Positions 48,003 to 55,136 of a stretch of DNA of 64,000 nucleotides are shown here, in pieces; position 1 is the stretch's first letter, and each line of letters opens with the position of its first letter. The DNA lies in the NCBI GenBank assembly GCA_018729555.1, contig JAHHQG010000030.1, forward strand, positions 1 through 64,000, in the 5' to 3' direction. The notes under the pieces were generated by a model. It saw only the letters and a program-made list of their open reading frames with translations. It was not told the origin of the DNA and ran no database searches. Both the position numbers and the translations under genes were made by a program. This DNA is from Clostridiales bacterium (GTDB taxonomy: Bacteria; Bacillota; Sulfobacillia; RBS10-35).

Positions 48003-49015
48003 ACCACATCCCCCTCGTTCTTCACCCACTGGATCCAGAGGTTCCCCCGGGCCAAGGGTAAAACCTCCTCGTCCGAGGAAAGGGCCGTGAGGCTAAACCC
48101 GGTGGTGGTCCACTCCACCCGGCAGGGGATGGCTAGGCCGTCGCGGAGGAGCCAGGCTTTCGTTGGATGTTCGAAATCGATGTCGATGGAGCCGGGGGTC
48201 CAAGGATCTTCCTTGGGACTCACCCGCGCCACCACGATGAGGACGTTATTGGCCGTCAGGGGGACCCCCGCCGCCGACTGGTCGGCCTTGCCGTTTTGAT
48301 AGCGATGCCACCGGCCCTCTTCGTACCGCCACTCCACCCGGTAGACCGACTTTCCCTGGGGGTACCGGAGCTCCACCCCGGCCACGGCCTCGCCATCCCC
48401 CGCCCACTCTCCCGAAGGAAAGGTCAGGCGGGCCGGAGGGATCTTCCGGCCCTCCAGGACCTTTTCCACCCGTTCCGCCGTGGTGTAGGTGTTATGGGGC
48501 GCCTTCCGCTCATTGATGCGGTAAAAGGCACTGGTTCCTCGCCGGACATCATCGATGTCATACGCGGGGTACCGGTTCCAGTCCTCCAGGGCATCCTTGT
48601 TGCCTCCCACATGGGCCATGGGGAGGCCCCACAGGTGCACCAGCCGGTTGAAGTAGATCCGGGCGGAGCGCACCGGGCCGATAGGCGTCCCGGGATCCCG
48701 GGTGAAGATGGCCAGGTACCGGGTGATGCCCCCTTCCGTCAAAGCCTCCACCACCACCTTCGCCCCTTCCAGCCCCGACTGGGGGCGAGCCGCCGCGATG
48801 TTATCCACCACCACGGCAAAGGGGTAGGCCAAGAGGTCGCCTTCCTCATCCTGATCCTGGGCCCCGTCTCCCGGAGGAACCTCTTCTTCTTCTTGCGGAA
48901 AAGGAGCCGGATCTTCCATCGACGGGGGTTCTCCCGAAGCCGAAGGGCCAGGATGGGACCCGCAGGCCGTCACCAAAAGGAGGCTGGCCAGGAGAAGCCC
49001 CGCCAGGCGGCGCAC
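47981..49015 (-). CDS. DUF3048 (YerB-like) lipoprotein
   Basis: 344-residue surface lipoprotein. The signal peptide MRRLAGLLLASLLLVTACGS has a lipobox VTAC. An acidic linker (FPQEEEEVPPGDGAQDQDEEGD) precedes the two DUF3048 domains. Conserved segments are YPFAVVVDNIAAARPQSGLEGAKVVVEALTEGGITRYLAIF, IGPVRSARIYFNRLV and the C-terminal GFSLTALSSDEEVLPL...GNLWIQWV. GTG 49015 follows AGGTAGGG. It is 6 bases after the parvulin gene, another extracytoplasmic protein. YerB function is unknown. Confidence 0.88.
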   Translation of the reverse strand: MRRLAGLLLASLLLVTACGSHPGPSASGEPPSMEDPAPFPQEEEEVPPGDGAQDQDEEGDLLAYPFAVVVDNIAAARPQSGLEGAKVVVEALTEGGITRYLAIFTRDPGTPIGPVRSARIYFNRLVHLWGLPMAHVGGNKDALEDWNRYPAYDIDDVRRGTSAFYRINERKAPHNTYTTAERVEKVLEGRKIPPARLTFPSGEWAGDGEAVAGVELRYPQGKSVYRVEWRYEEGRWHRYQNGKADQSAAGVPLTANNVLIVVARVSPKEDPWTPGSIDIDFEHPTKAWLLRDGLAIPCRVEWTTTGFSLTALSSDEEVLPLARGNLWIQWVKNEGDVVWQPSSQ

Positions 49016-49021
49016 CCCACC

Positions 49022-49927
49022 CTACCTCCCCAGAAGACGCAGCCGATCGTCGATATCAGCGCTCCTGCGGAGGTTTTCCAACCAGGGACCGCTCATCTGG
49101 ACGATCTGCTCGTCGATGTAGTCCTGCTTCACCTGCTCCTTAACGTCTTCAAAGGACACTTCCCGCCCTTCCTGACGGTCTTCCACCTGGATGATGTGCC
49201 ATCCGTAGTAGGACTCCACCGGCTGGCTGATCTCCCCGACCGGGAGGCTGAAGGCCGCCTCTTCGAACTCCGGCACCATCTGGCCCCTCACGATCCAGCC
49301 CAAGTCACCCCCCTGAGCAGCGCTCCCTCCATCCTTGGAATACGCTTCGGCGACTTGGGCGAAATCCTCGCCTTGGAGGAGCTTCTCCCGCACCTCCTGG
49401 GCCGTCTTTTCATCATCCACCAGGATGTGCCGCACCTTCACCTTTTCCGGCTGGTTGTACCGGTCCTTCCGCTCCTCAAAGTAAGCCTTCAGGTCCTCCT
49501 CGGTAACCTCCACCTGAGGTTCCAGGATGGCCTTCACCAGAAGGTTCGTCTCCAACTGGCGGCGCAAGGATGCTTCCGTATACCCATAGAGGGCCAGCGC
49601 CTGGTGAAACGCCTCCTCAGAAGGGAATTGCGCCGCCATCTCCTCGATCTGACGATCCACTTCCTGGGGCGACACCGTCACGCCCTTCTTGCGGGCTTCC
49701 TGCCGCACCAGGAGATCGGTCACCATCCGGTCCAGAACGGCCGGCCCCGCTTGGGCCACCAGCTCCTCGTAAAAGGCGTCGCGGGTGATGGCTTCCCCGT
49801 TGACCCGGGCCACCACCCCGCCGCCCTCCTTGGTGCTGACAAAAAGAAAGAGGGCGACAGCCAACGCCACGCCGCCGATGCCTGCCACCACCCAGCTCCA
49901 AAGAGCGGGTCCTTTGCTGGTCTTCAA
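49022..49927 (-). CDS. Membrane-anchored parvulin peptidyl-prolyl isomerase (PrsA/SurA-like)
   Basis: Extracytoplasmic foldase, 301 residues. A single N-terminal anchor helix ([21 protein letters not shown]) is followed by a SurA-N-like chaperone region ([44 protein letters not shown]). The parvulin rotamase domain spans about residues 160-255: [44 protein letters not shown], and [23 protein letters not shown]. The anchor lacks a lipobox Cys, so it is membrane-anchored rather than a PrsA-type lipoprotein. TTG 49927 has AAAGGAG 9 bases upstream. It probably helps fold secreted proteins such as the adjacent acylases and lipoprotein. Confidence 0.92.
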   Translation of the reverse strand: MKTSKGPALWSWVVAGIGGVALAVALFLFVSTKEGGGVVARVNGEAITRDAFYEELVAQAGPAVLDRMVTDLLVRQEARKKGVTVSPQEVDRQIEEMAAQFPSEEAFHQALALYGYTEASLRRQLETNLLVKAILEPQVEVTEEDLKAYFEERKDRYNQPEKVKVRHILVDDEKTAQEVREKLLQGEDFAQVAEAYSKDGGSAAQGGDLGWIVRGQMVPEFEEAAFSLPVGEISQPVESYYGWHIIQVEDRQEGREVSFEDVKEQVKQDYIDEQIVQMSGPWLENLRRSADIDDRLRLLGR

Positions 49928-50006
49928 CCTGCAAAACTCCTTTCCGTTGACTCCCCTATGGAGACGCTTGCGGCCGTGTCTTCGTTCCTCCAGAGGAGGC
50001 GCCCCC

Positions 50007-50645
50007 TCACCCCCTTCCCTCCCCTTCCTCCAAGGGCTTTAGGTATCCTCGCCGTTCTGCCTCCCTGAGGAGCTCCTCCACATAGCGGGCTAGGGCCGGG
50101 GCTGCCCGCTCCAGGACCTTCGCCCGCTCCCCCACCTCCCGGCGGGTCACCCCTGCTTCCTTCCAGGGCCCGCCCCGGTTGCTGAAGTTCAGGAGGATGG
50201 GCGCCAGGCGGTCCATGGCCCGGGCAAAGAGGGCTTCCGAGGTGTCCCCTTCTTCGAATTCCCGCCAGAGCTCCCACAGGCCCCCCTCCTGATCCTCGGG
50301 CAACAGGGGAAAGAGGCGGCGGGCCGCCTCTTCCTCCCGAAGGCGCCGCAGGCGTTGACCTTCCCCGTCGTAGATAAAGGTGTCCCCCGCCTCGATCTCC
50401 ACCAGGTCATGGATGAGGAGCATGGCCAGGACCTTCTGGAGGTCCAGGGGCTGTGGCCCGTACTCCGCCAGGAAGAAAGCCAGGAGGGCGGCATACCAGG
50501 AGTGCTCGGCGCTGTTTTCCCGGCGTCCCAAGGTGGTGTAGTTGCGGCGCACCACCCCTTTCAGCTGATCGGCCTCCAAGAGGAAGCGAAGCTGCCGCGC
50601 CAGCCGGGGATTCTCAGGCACAAAAAGGGTAAGCTCCAACCCCAT
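50007..50645 (-). CDS. HD-domain hydrolase (YfbR/HDDC2-like 5'-nucleotidase)
   Basis: Metal-dependent phosphohydrolase of 212 residues with an HD domain. His in [22 protein letters not shown], the HD pair in [23 protein letters not shown] and a distal Asp in [18 protein letters not shown] follow the YfbR/HDDC2 pattern. Members dephosphorylate deoxyribonucleoside 5'-monophosphates. ATG 50645 follows GGAGGGCAGGAGG. It sits 32 bases after the penicillin acylase gene and 79 bases before the parvulin gene. Family confident, substrate inferred. Confidence 0.87.
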   Translation of the reverse strand: MGLELTLFVPENPRLARQLRFLLEADQLKGVVRRNYTTLGRRENSAEHSWYAALLAFFLAEYGPQPLDLQKVLAMLLIHDLVEIEAGDTFIYDGEGQRLRRLREEEAARRLFPLLPEDQEGGLWELWREFEEGDTSEALFARAMDRLAPILLNFSNRGGPWKEAGVTRREVGERAKVLERAAPALARYVEELLREAERRGYLKPLEEGEGRG

Positions 50646-50677
50646 CCCTCCTGCCCTCCATCATGCCCTCTTTGGGG

Positions 50678-53302
50678 CTAAGGTTGGAGCTTCACCGTGC
50701 GCAGCCGGGTCACCAGGGTTTGGGGGTCGGCGTAGGGGTTGGGCCCGAGCTCCGCTCTCTCCCCTGCCACCGGCTCCGCAAAGAACCAAAGAAACTTGTA
50801 GCGGCCGTCTTTCCACAAGGGAAACTGGTCCTCGTAGTGGGGGCTGGCGGGATCCTGGGATTGGCCCCCCGGATAGATCCCCATGGCCCAGGCGCCCCCA
50901 GGGGAAAGCTCCGCCACCATCCGCCAGCTGGCGTAATCGCTGGCGGGCACCCGGGGCCCTCCGTCGGCGGGATAGGGCGGGATCCCCAGGGCCTTCGCCT
51001 CCAGGAGGGAAGGCACCGACCGGGTATGGTACCAGCCCCACTTCACCTCCTCGAGGGGTACCCCTGGGTGATCCTTCTGGATCTCCTCCACCGCTTCCGA
51101 AAGGGCCTGGAGGAGAAGGGACTTCACCGACCGCATCCCTCCCGTCTGAGGATCCTTCAGCCACTCCCAGAGGCGCCCGTCCACCCGGTCCCGGTTTTCC
51201 GGGTGGCCCTCGACATAGGTGAGGGCATCCACCGCCTGGAGGATAAAGGACCAGTAGGTCTGGAGCTCCAGGGCAGGCCGCCCCTGGAGCTGGGCCCAGG
51301 ACCACCAGGGGCCGAAGATGTCCTCCACGTACCGGTCGATGAACTTCTGCCAGATGGCCGGCGCCGCCTGATCCGCCTCCATCTGAAAGTTCCAGCGGGA
51401 GAGAAGCTCCGCCGCCTTCCGCACATCCGCTGAGGCCCCCGGCGCGTCCCGCACCGCCTCCACCAGGATGGGAACCGTCCGCTGGGCAAAGGCGTTGTGG
51501 ATGGAGAGCTGCAAGGCCGCCATGTCCTCCACCCCCAGGGGGCCCGGCCGGGAAAGCCCCTCGTAGATGGTCTGGGAACGGCTCCCAAAGACCCAGAACC
51601 CCGACACCCCCACGTAATAGGGGTAGTCGGGAGGCATGTTCCGCTGGTTGGCGCTCCATACAAATCCCCACGGGGGATTTTCCGTCTGGGGGATGTAGGC
51701 GTAGGGGATGAGCCCTTGCCAGTCGCTGGCCCCTTGGCCGTCCAGGACCCTCCACGGGGCGCCCTTGGCCGGGTCCACCACGGGATAATAGCCTGCCGAG
51801 ATGACGCCGATATCGCCGTCCACCGTGGCATAGGCGAAGTTCAGGGTGGGAGATCCCCACCAGCGAAGGGCTTCTTTCACCTGGGCGGCGTTTTTGGCCT
51901 GCATGAGGAGATAGAGGGCCTTCATGTCGAGGGAGTAGAGGTGACCGGTATAGGCCAGGCTGATGACCTCCCCCTGAGGTACAGGAAAGACGTCGTCATA
52001 TTGAGGGCCCAGATCGCTCACCACCGGGCCGTGGACCGACCAGCGGATGTCCAGCTGCACCTCCTCGCCGCCCTTCACGGCGATCCGGGGGCGGTAATGG
52101 CGGAAGGTCTTCCACTCCCCCTGGTGAAAGTAACGCTCCCCGTCCTCCGCCACCCGTTCCCGGTAATAGAACACCTGCTGGTTGGTGGTGTTGGTGAGGG
52201 ACCAGGCTACATAGGCATTTCGCCCGATGATGATCCCCGGCGTTCCTGGGATGCCCACCCCGTAGACCTGAAGGTCGGGAGCGGTGAGCTGGACCTCGTA
52301 CCAGATGGCGGGGAGGGTGAGCTTGAGGTGGGGATCCCCCGCCAGAAGGGCATGGCCCGTCTTGCTCTTGGAAGGCGCCACCGCCCAGTTGTTGCTGTGG
52401 CCTTCCCGGGGCATCCCCGCTTCCCGGAAGGTGTCCAGCCATGCCAGGGCGAGATCCGCCACCCCTCCCGGCACCCTCCCGCCCGCCGGCCTTCCGGCAC
52501 CCTCCCCGGAGCCCGGAAGGTCTAGCCGCCTCGCCACCAAGGTGGCCTCGTCGGGGACGGCCGTCTCGGGGAAGGGCCCTTGGTGATAAGGCTGCTTCTC
52601 CACGTAGGGGAGGTGGGCCGTCACGGGGATGGGGGGAAGGAGAACCGCCATGGCGTCTTCCCCAAAGGCCCGGGCAAAGGCTTCGTACTGCAAGGGCGCG
52701 ATGCTGAAGGCGAGGGTCTGCTGCATGGCCCCCTGGATGAGAAAGCTATCCACCGGGGTCCAAGGCTCCGGCTCGTATTGGAGGAGGCGGAAGAAGGCCG
52801 GCATCCGGTGGGTCCGGTGGGCTTCGGCGATCCAAGCGTTAACTCCCTCGGCATAAGCCTCCACCAGGCGGTAGATCTCGGGGTCCTCTTGCGCCATCCG
52901 GGCCGCCGTAGCTTCCGCCACGGGCCGCAGGCCCAAAGCCAGCTCCACCGCATCGCTTTTCACCGCCTGCGGTCCCAGGATCTCCGCCAGGCGTCCGCCG
53001 GCCTGGCGGCGCATGAGGTCCATCTGCACCAGTCGCTCCCGGGCCGTCACATAGCCCTGGGCGAAATAGAGGTCGCGGTCGTTTTTCGCAAAGATGTGGG
53101 GAACGCCGAAGGCATCGTACTGAACCGTCACGTCCTCCTGAAGGCCGGGCAAGCGAAGGGTACCCGCCGGCTCCCCCGCATAGGAAGCCGCCACCCCCCT
53201 CCCCGGGTTGAAGGTGGGACCCAGGGGAGGGAGGGGTCCCAAGGGAAGGCCCAACGCCGCCACCAGCACCGCCGCCACCAACCAGGACAAAAAAGTCTTC
53301 AT
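50678..53302 (-). CDS. Penicillin acylase family N-terminal-nucleophile hydrolase (paralogue 1)
   Basis: Secreted or membrane-associated amidase of about 874 residues that matures by self-cleavage into alpha and beta chains. An N-terminal hydrophobic segment (LSWLVAAVLVAALGLPLGPLPPLG) acts as signal. The alpha region has RDLYFAQGYVTARERLVQMDLMRRQAGGRLAEILG. The beta chain begins at Ser303 in REGHSNNWAVAPSKS; ALLAGDPHLKLTLPAIWYEVQL and PGTPGIIIGRNAYVAWSLTN follow, with the beta-Asn region further on. It is closely similar throughout to the gene at 55137-57812. ATG 53302 has no nearby ribosome site; GGGAGG lies 27 bases upstream, so the start is uncertain. Natural substrate (acyl-homoserine lactones, acylated peptides or beta-lactams) is unknown. 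Confidence 0.92.
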   Translation of the reverse strand: MKTFLSWLVAAVLVAALGLPLGPLPPLGPTFNPGRGVAASYAGEPAGTLRLPGLQEDVTVQYDAFGVPHIFAKNDRDLYFAQGYVTARERLVQMDLMRRQAGGRLAEILGPQAVKSDAVELALGLRPVAEATAARMAQEDPEIYRLVEAYAEGVNAWIAEAHRTHRMPAFFRLLQYEPEPWTPVDSFLIQGAMQQTLAFSIAPLQYEAFARAFGEDAMAVLLPPIPVTAHLPYVEKQPYHQGPFPETAVPDEATLVARRLDLPGSGEGAGRPAGGRVPGGVADLALAWLDTFREAGMPREGHSNNWAVAPSKSKTGHALLAGDPHLKLTLPAIWYEVQLTAPDLQVYGVGIPGTPGIIIGRNAYVAWSLTNTTNQQVFYYRERVAEDGERYFHQGEWKTFRHYRPRIAVKGGEEVQLDIRWSVHGPVVSDLGPQYDDVFPVPQGEVISLAYTGHLYSLDMKALYLLMQAKNAAQVKEALRWWGSPTLNFAYATVDGDIGVISAGYYPVVDPAKGAPWRVLDGQGASDWQGLIPYAYIPQTENPPWGFVWSANQRNMPPDYPYYVGVSGFWVFGSRSQTIYEGLSRPGPLGVEDMAALQLSIHNAFAQRTVPILVEAVRDAPGASADVRKAAELLSRWNFQMEADQAAPAIWQKFIDRYVEDIFGPWWSWAQLQGRPALELQTYWSFILQAVDALTYVEGHPENRDRVDGRLWEWLKDPQTGGMRSVKSLLLQALSEAVEEIQKDHPGVPLEEVKWGWYHTRSVPSLLEAKALGIPPYPADGGPRVPASDYASWRMVAELSPGGAWAMGIYPGGQSQDPASPHYEDQFPLWKDGRYKFLWFFAEPVAGERAELGPNPYADPQTLVTRLRTVKLQP

Positions 53303-53344
53303 GGCCGATGATTTCGCCGGGATATCCTCCCGTTCCTGCAATCG

Positions 53345-53370
53345 AAAAAAGCCCGCCGTTCGGCGGGCCT
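53345..53370 (-). terminator. Intrinsic terminator of the tRNA-Leu pair
   Basis: Read leftward, GCCCGCCG-aa-CGGCGGGC is an 8-bp GC stem immediately followed by TTTTTT (53345-53350). It lies 10 bases after the 3' end of tRNA-Leu(GAG) and ends just before the penicillin acylase reading frame. Confidence 0.9.
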
Positions 53371-53379
53371 ACAAAAATT

Positions 53380-53464
53380 TGGTGCGGAAGGTGGGACTTG
53401 AACCCACACGGCTTGCGCCACACGCCCCTCAAACGTGCCTGTCTGCCAGTTCCAGCACTTCCGC
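53380..53464 (-). tRNA. tRNA-Leu (anticodon GAG)
   Basis: Read leftward: acceptor GCGGAAG pairs with CTTCCGC, D-arm CTGG...CAGG, anticodon stem CACGT/GCGTG with loop TTGAGGG giving anticodon GAG. A long class II variable arm (TGGCGCAAGCCG) and T-arm GTGGG-TTCAAGT-CCCAC follow. CCA is encoded. It reads CUC/CUU codons. Confidence 0.95.
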
Positions 53465-53471
53465 ACAAACT

Positions 53472-53559
53472 TGGTGCCGAAGGTGGGATTTGAACCCACA
53501 CGAGCGCGAGGCTCACGGCGCCCTGAACACCGCGTGTCTGCCAGTTCCACCACTTCGGC
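53472..53559 (-). tRNA. tRNA-Leu (anticodon CAG)
   Basis: Read leftward: acceptor GCCGAAG/CTTCGGC, D-arm GTGG...CACG, anticodon stem CGGTG/CGCCG with loop TTCAGGG giving anticodon CAG. A long variable arm (TGAGCCTCGCGCTCG) and T-arm GTGGG-TTCAAAT-CCCAC follow, with CCA encoded. It reads CUG, a frequent codon in this GC-rich genome. It is 7 bases upstream of tRNA-Leu(GAG), so the two share one transcript. Confidence 0.95.
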
Positions 53560-53567
53560 GCGAGAGC

Positions 53568-53597
53568 ATCTTAGCATGGATGGCGGTGAGAAATCAA
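53568..53597 (-). promoter_or_regulatory. Promoter of the tRNA-Leu pair
   Basis: Read leftward: TTGATT (53592-53597), 18-base spacer, TAAGAT (53568-53573), then the tRNA 5' end 8 bases on. The -35 box overlaps the last codons of the upstream lytic transglycosylase gene. Confidence 0.65.
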
Positions 53598-54145
53598 CGG
53601 GGGTCTTCGGGAATCCGGTAGAGCCACCGGTAGATCACCATCGACCGCCGGACTTTCTGCAAAAATTGCCGGGTCTCGCCGTAGGGGATGCTGCCGACGG
53701 TCTCCCACGTCCCGTCCCAGAGGCCCTCCGCCACCCATTCCTGGACCCGCTGGTGCCCGGCGTTGTAAGCCGCAAGAGCCATGGGGAGGGAACCGCCGTA
53801 CCGCTCCAGAAGGTCGGCCAGGTAGAGGGAGCCGAGGAGAATATTCACCCGAGGTATGAAGAGCTCGCCTCCCCGAGGCGCCGGAAAGCCGTGGCGCAGG
53901 GCCACCTCTTCTGCGGTGGACGGCATCAGCTGCATGAGCCCCACGGCACCGCTCCGGCTCACCGCCTCCCGATGAAACCCCGATTCCGTTCGGATCACCG
54001 CCAGGATCACCGCCGGTGAAAGGCCACTTTCCTCCGCCGCCGCGTCGATATCTTCCCGATAAGGAAAGGGGTACAGGACCCGGTACACTTCCACCCAAAG
54101 GAAAACCAGGGCCAAGACCGCCAGGGCCAGGGAGCGCCCCCTCAC
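53594..54145 (-). CDS. Lytic transglycosylase (SLT domain)
   Basis: Cleaves the glycan backbone of peptidoglycan to 1,6-anhydromuropeptides. The 183-residue protein has an N-terminal signal/anchor helix (LALAVLALVFLWVEVYRVLY) and a Slt70-type catalytic domain. The catalytic Glu is in VIRTESGFHREAVSRSGAVGLMQLMPSTAEEVA, followed by NILLGSLYLADLLERYGGSLPMALAAYNAGHQRV and IPYGETRQFLQKV. The start GTG 54145 overlaps the coaE stop (GTGA), with GGAG 8 bases upstream. The same coaE-transglycosylase neighbour pair and a short helix-only N-terminus suggest a housekeeping or sporulation-related wall enzyme. Confidence 0.93.
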   Translation of the reverse strand: MRGRSLALAVLALVFLWVEVYRVLYPFPYREDIDAAAEESGLSPAVILAVIRTESGFHREAVSRSGAVGLMQLMPSTAEEVALRHGFPAPRGGELFIPRVNILLGSLYLADLLERYGGSLPMALAAYNAGHQRVQEWVAEGLWDGTWETVGSIPYGETRQFLQKVRRSMVIYRWLYRIPEDPR

Positions 54146-54735
54146 GACGAAAGCTCCTGCCACGCCCGGTGCAGCTCCGCTTCCAGCTCCTCCACCGTTC
54201 CCCGGTTGGCGATGACCCGGGTGGCGCGCGCCAGCCGCGCTTCCCTTGGAATCTGGGCCTGGATGCGGGAAAGGGCTTCCTCCCGGCTGAAGCCCCTCTC
54301 GCGCATCAGGCGCTCCACCTGCACCTCCACGGGCACATCCACCACCCAGACCTCATCCACCCACCGGTCCCAGCCGGCCTCCACCAAAAGGGGCACCTCC
54401 AGTACGGCCCAGTCGTGGCCTTCCGCCTCCTGCTGGGCGATCCAGCGCCGGACTTCCGCTTCCACCAGGGGATGGACGATGGCTTCCAGCCGGCCGCGGG
54501 CCTCCGGGTCGGCGAACACCTTTTTCCCCAAGCGCCCTCGGTCGATGCGCCCCTTCCCGTCGAGGATATCAGGGCCGAAGGTTTCCACCACTCGGGGATA
54601 GGCCGCGCCCCCGGGCTCCAAAAGGCGGTGGACCACCTCATCGGTGTCCAGGACGGGAAGACCCAGGGCGGCCAGGATCTTCGCCGCCGTGGACTTCCCG
54701 CTGGCGATGCCCCCCGTCAGGCCGATGAGACGCAT
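54142..54735 (-). CDS. coaE: Dephospho-CoA kinase
   Basis: Last step of coenzyme A synthesis: phosphorylates the 3'-OH of dephospho-CoA. The 197-residue P-loop kinase starts RLIGLTGGIASGKSTAAKIL (Walker A). It continues with LPVLDTDEVVHRLLEPGGAAYPRVVETFG (DxD substrate motif), VLEVPLLVEAGWDRWVDEVWVV, and the lid region RLMRERGFSREEALSRIQAQ with Arg residues. ATG 54735 is used; its ribosome site (AAGG) is weak. It is 11 bases after a small membrane protein gene and coupled to the lytic transglycosylase. Confidence 0.95.
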   Translation of the reverse strand: MRLIGLTGGIASGKSTAAKILAALGLPVLDTDEVVHRLLEPGGAAYPRVVETFGPDILDGKGRIDRGRLGKKVFADPEARGRLEAIVHPLVEAEVRRWIAQQEAEGHDWAVLEVPLLVEAGWDRWVDEVWVVDVPVEVQVERLMRERGFSREEALSRIQAQIPREARLARATRVIANRGTVEELEAELHRAWQELSS

Positions 54736-54746
54736 GGGCCTTGGGA

Positions 54747-55124
54747 TCAAGAGGAACGGGAGGCGGAAGCCTGGTTGGGGGAGAAAAGATGGGCCATCCC
54801 CACCGCCGCCAGCCCCGCCGCCAGGGCGATCAAAAGGGCCGGCACTGCCGCGAAAAGGGCTCCCGCCCAGGCGGGCAGCCCCGCCAAGGCCGCCACCGTC
54901 CAAAGTTCCCCCCAGCCGCGGTGAAAGGCGATCTGATAGGCGTACCAGACGGCCCAAGCCGTCAGGGTGCCCCAGAAAGGCGGCCAGAAAGGCGAGAGGC
55001 GGCCGGCGAGGAGCTGGACCAGAAGGGCCGCCGGCACCGCGGCCCACCACCACCCGAAGTAGAGGCCCACCGCCGCCAGAAGAGCTACCAGGAAACTCCG
55101 CATGCTGGGCGACGCCATCGCCAT
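54747..55124 (-). CDS. Small four-helix membrane protein
   Basis: 125-residue hydrophobic protein with about four transmembrane segments: FLVALLAAVGLYFGWWWAAVPAALLVQLLAG, FWGTLTAWAVWYAYQIAF, LWTVAALAGLPAWAGALFAAVPALLIALAAG and AVGMAHLF. It ends in a Ser-rich tail. ATG 55124 follows AAGGGAAGG. It lies 12 bases after the second penicillin acylase gene and 11 before coaE. No family recognised. Confidence 0.8.
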   Translation of the reverse strand: MAMASPSMRSFLVALLAAVGLYFGWWWAAVPAALLVQLLAGRLSPFWPPFWGTLTAWAVWYAYQIAFHRGWGELWTVAALAGLPAWAGALFAAVPALLIALAAGLAAVGMAHLFSPNQASASRSS

Positions 55125-55136
55125 CCTTCCCTTCCC

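Noticed and set aside
51497-52525. 342-codon rightward frame opposite the penicillin acylase gene
   Set aside because: Antisense shadow; the acylase frame has all catalytic motifs. A similar frame opposite paralogue 2 (55704-57188) arises only because the two genes are paralogous.
53208-53621. Rightward frame running across the two tRNA-Leu genes
   Set aside because: The sequence is explained by two complete tRNAs, their terminator and promoter on the other strand.
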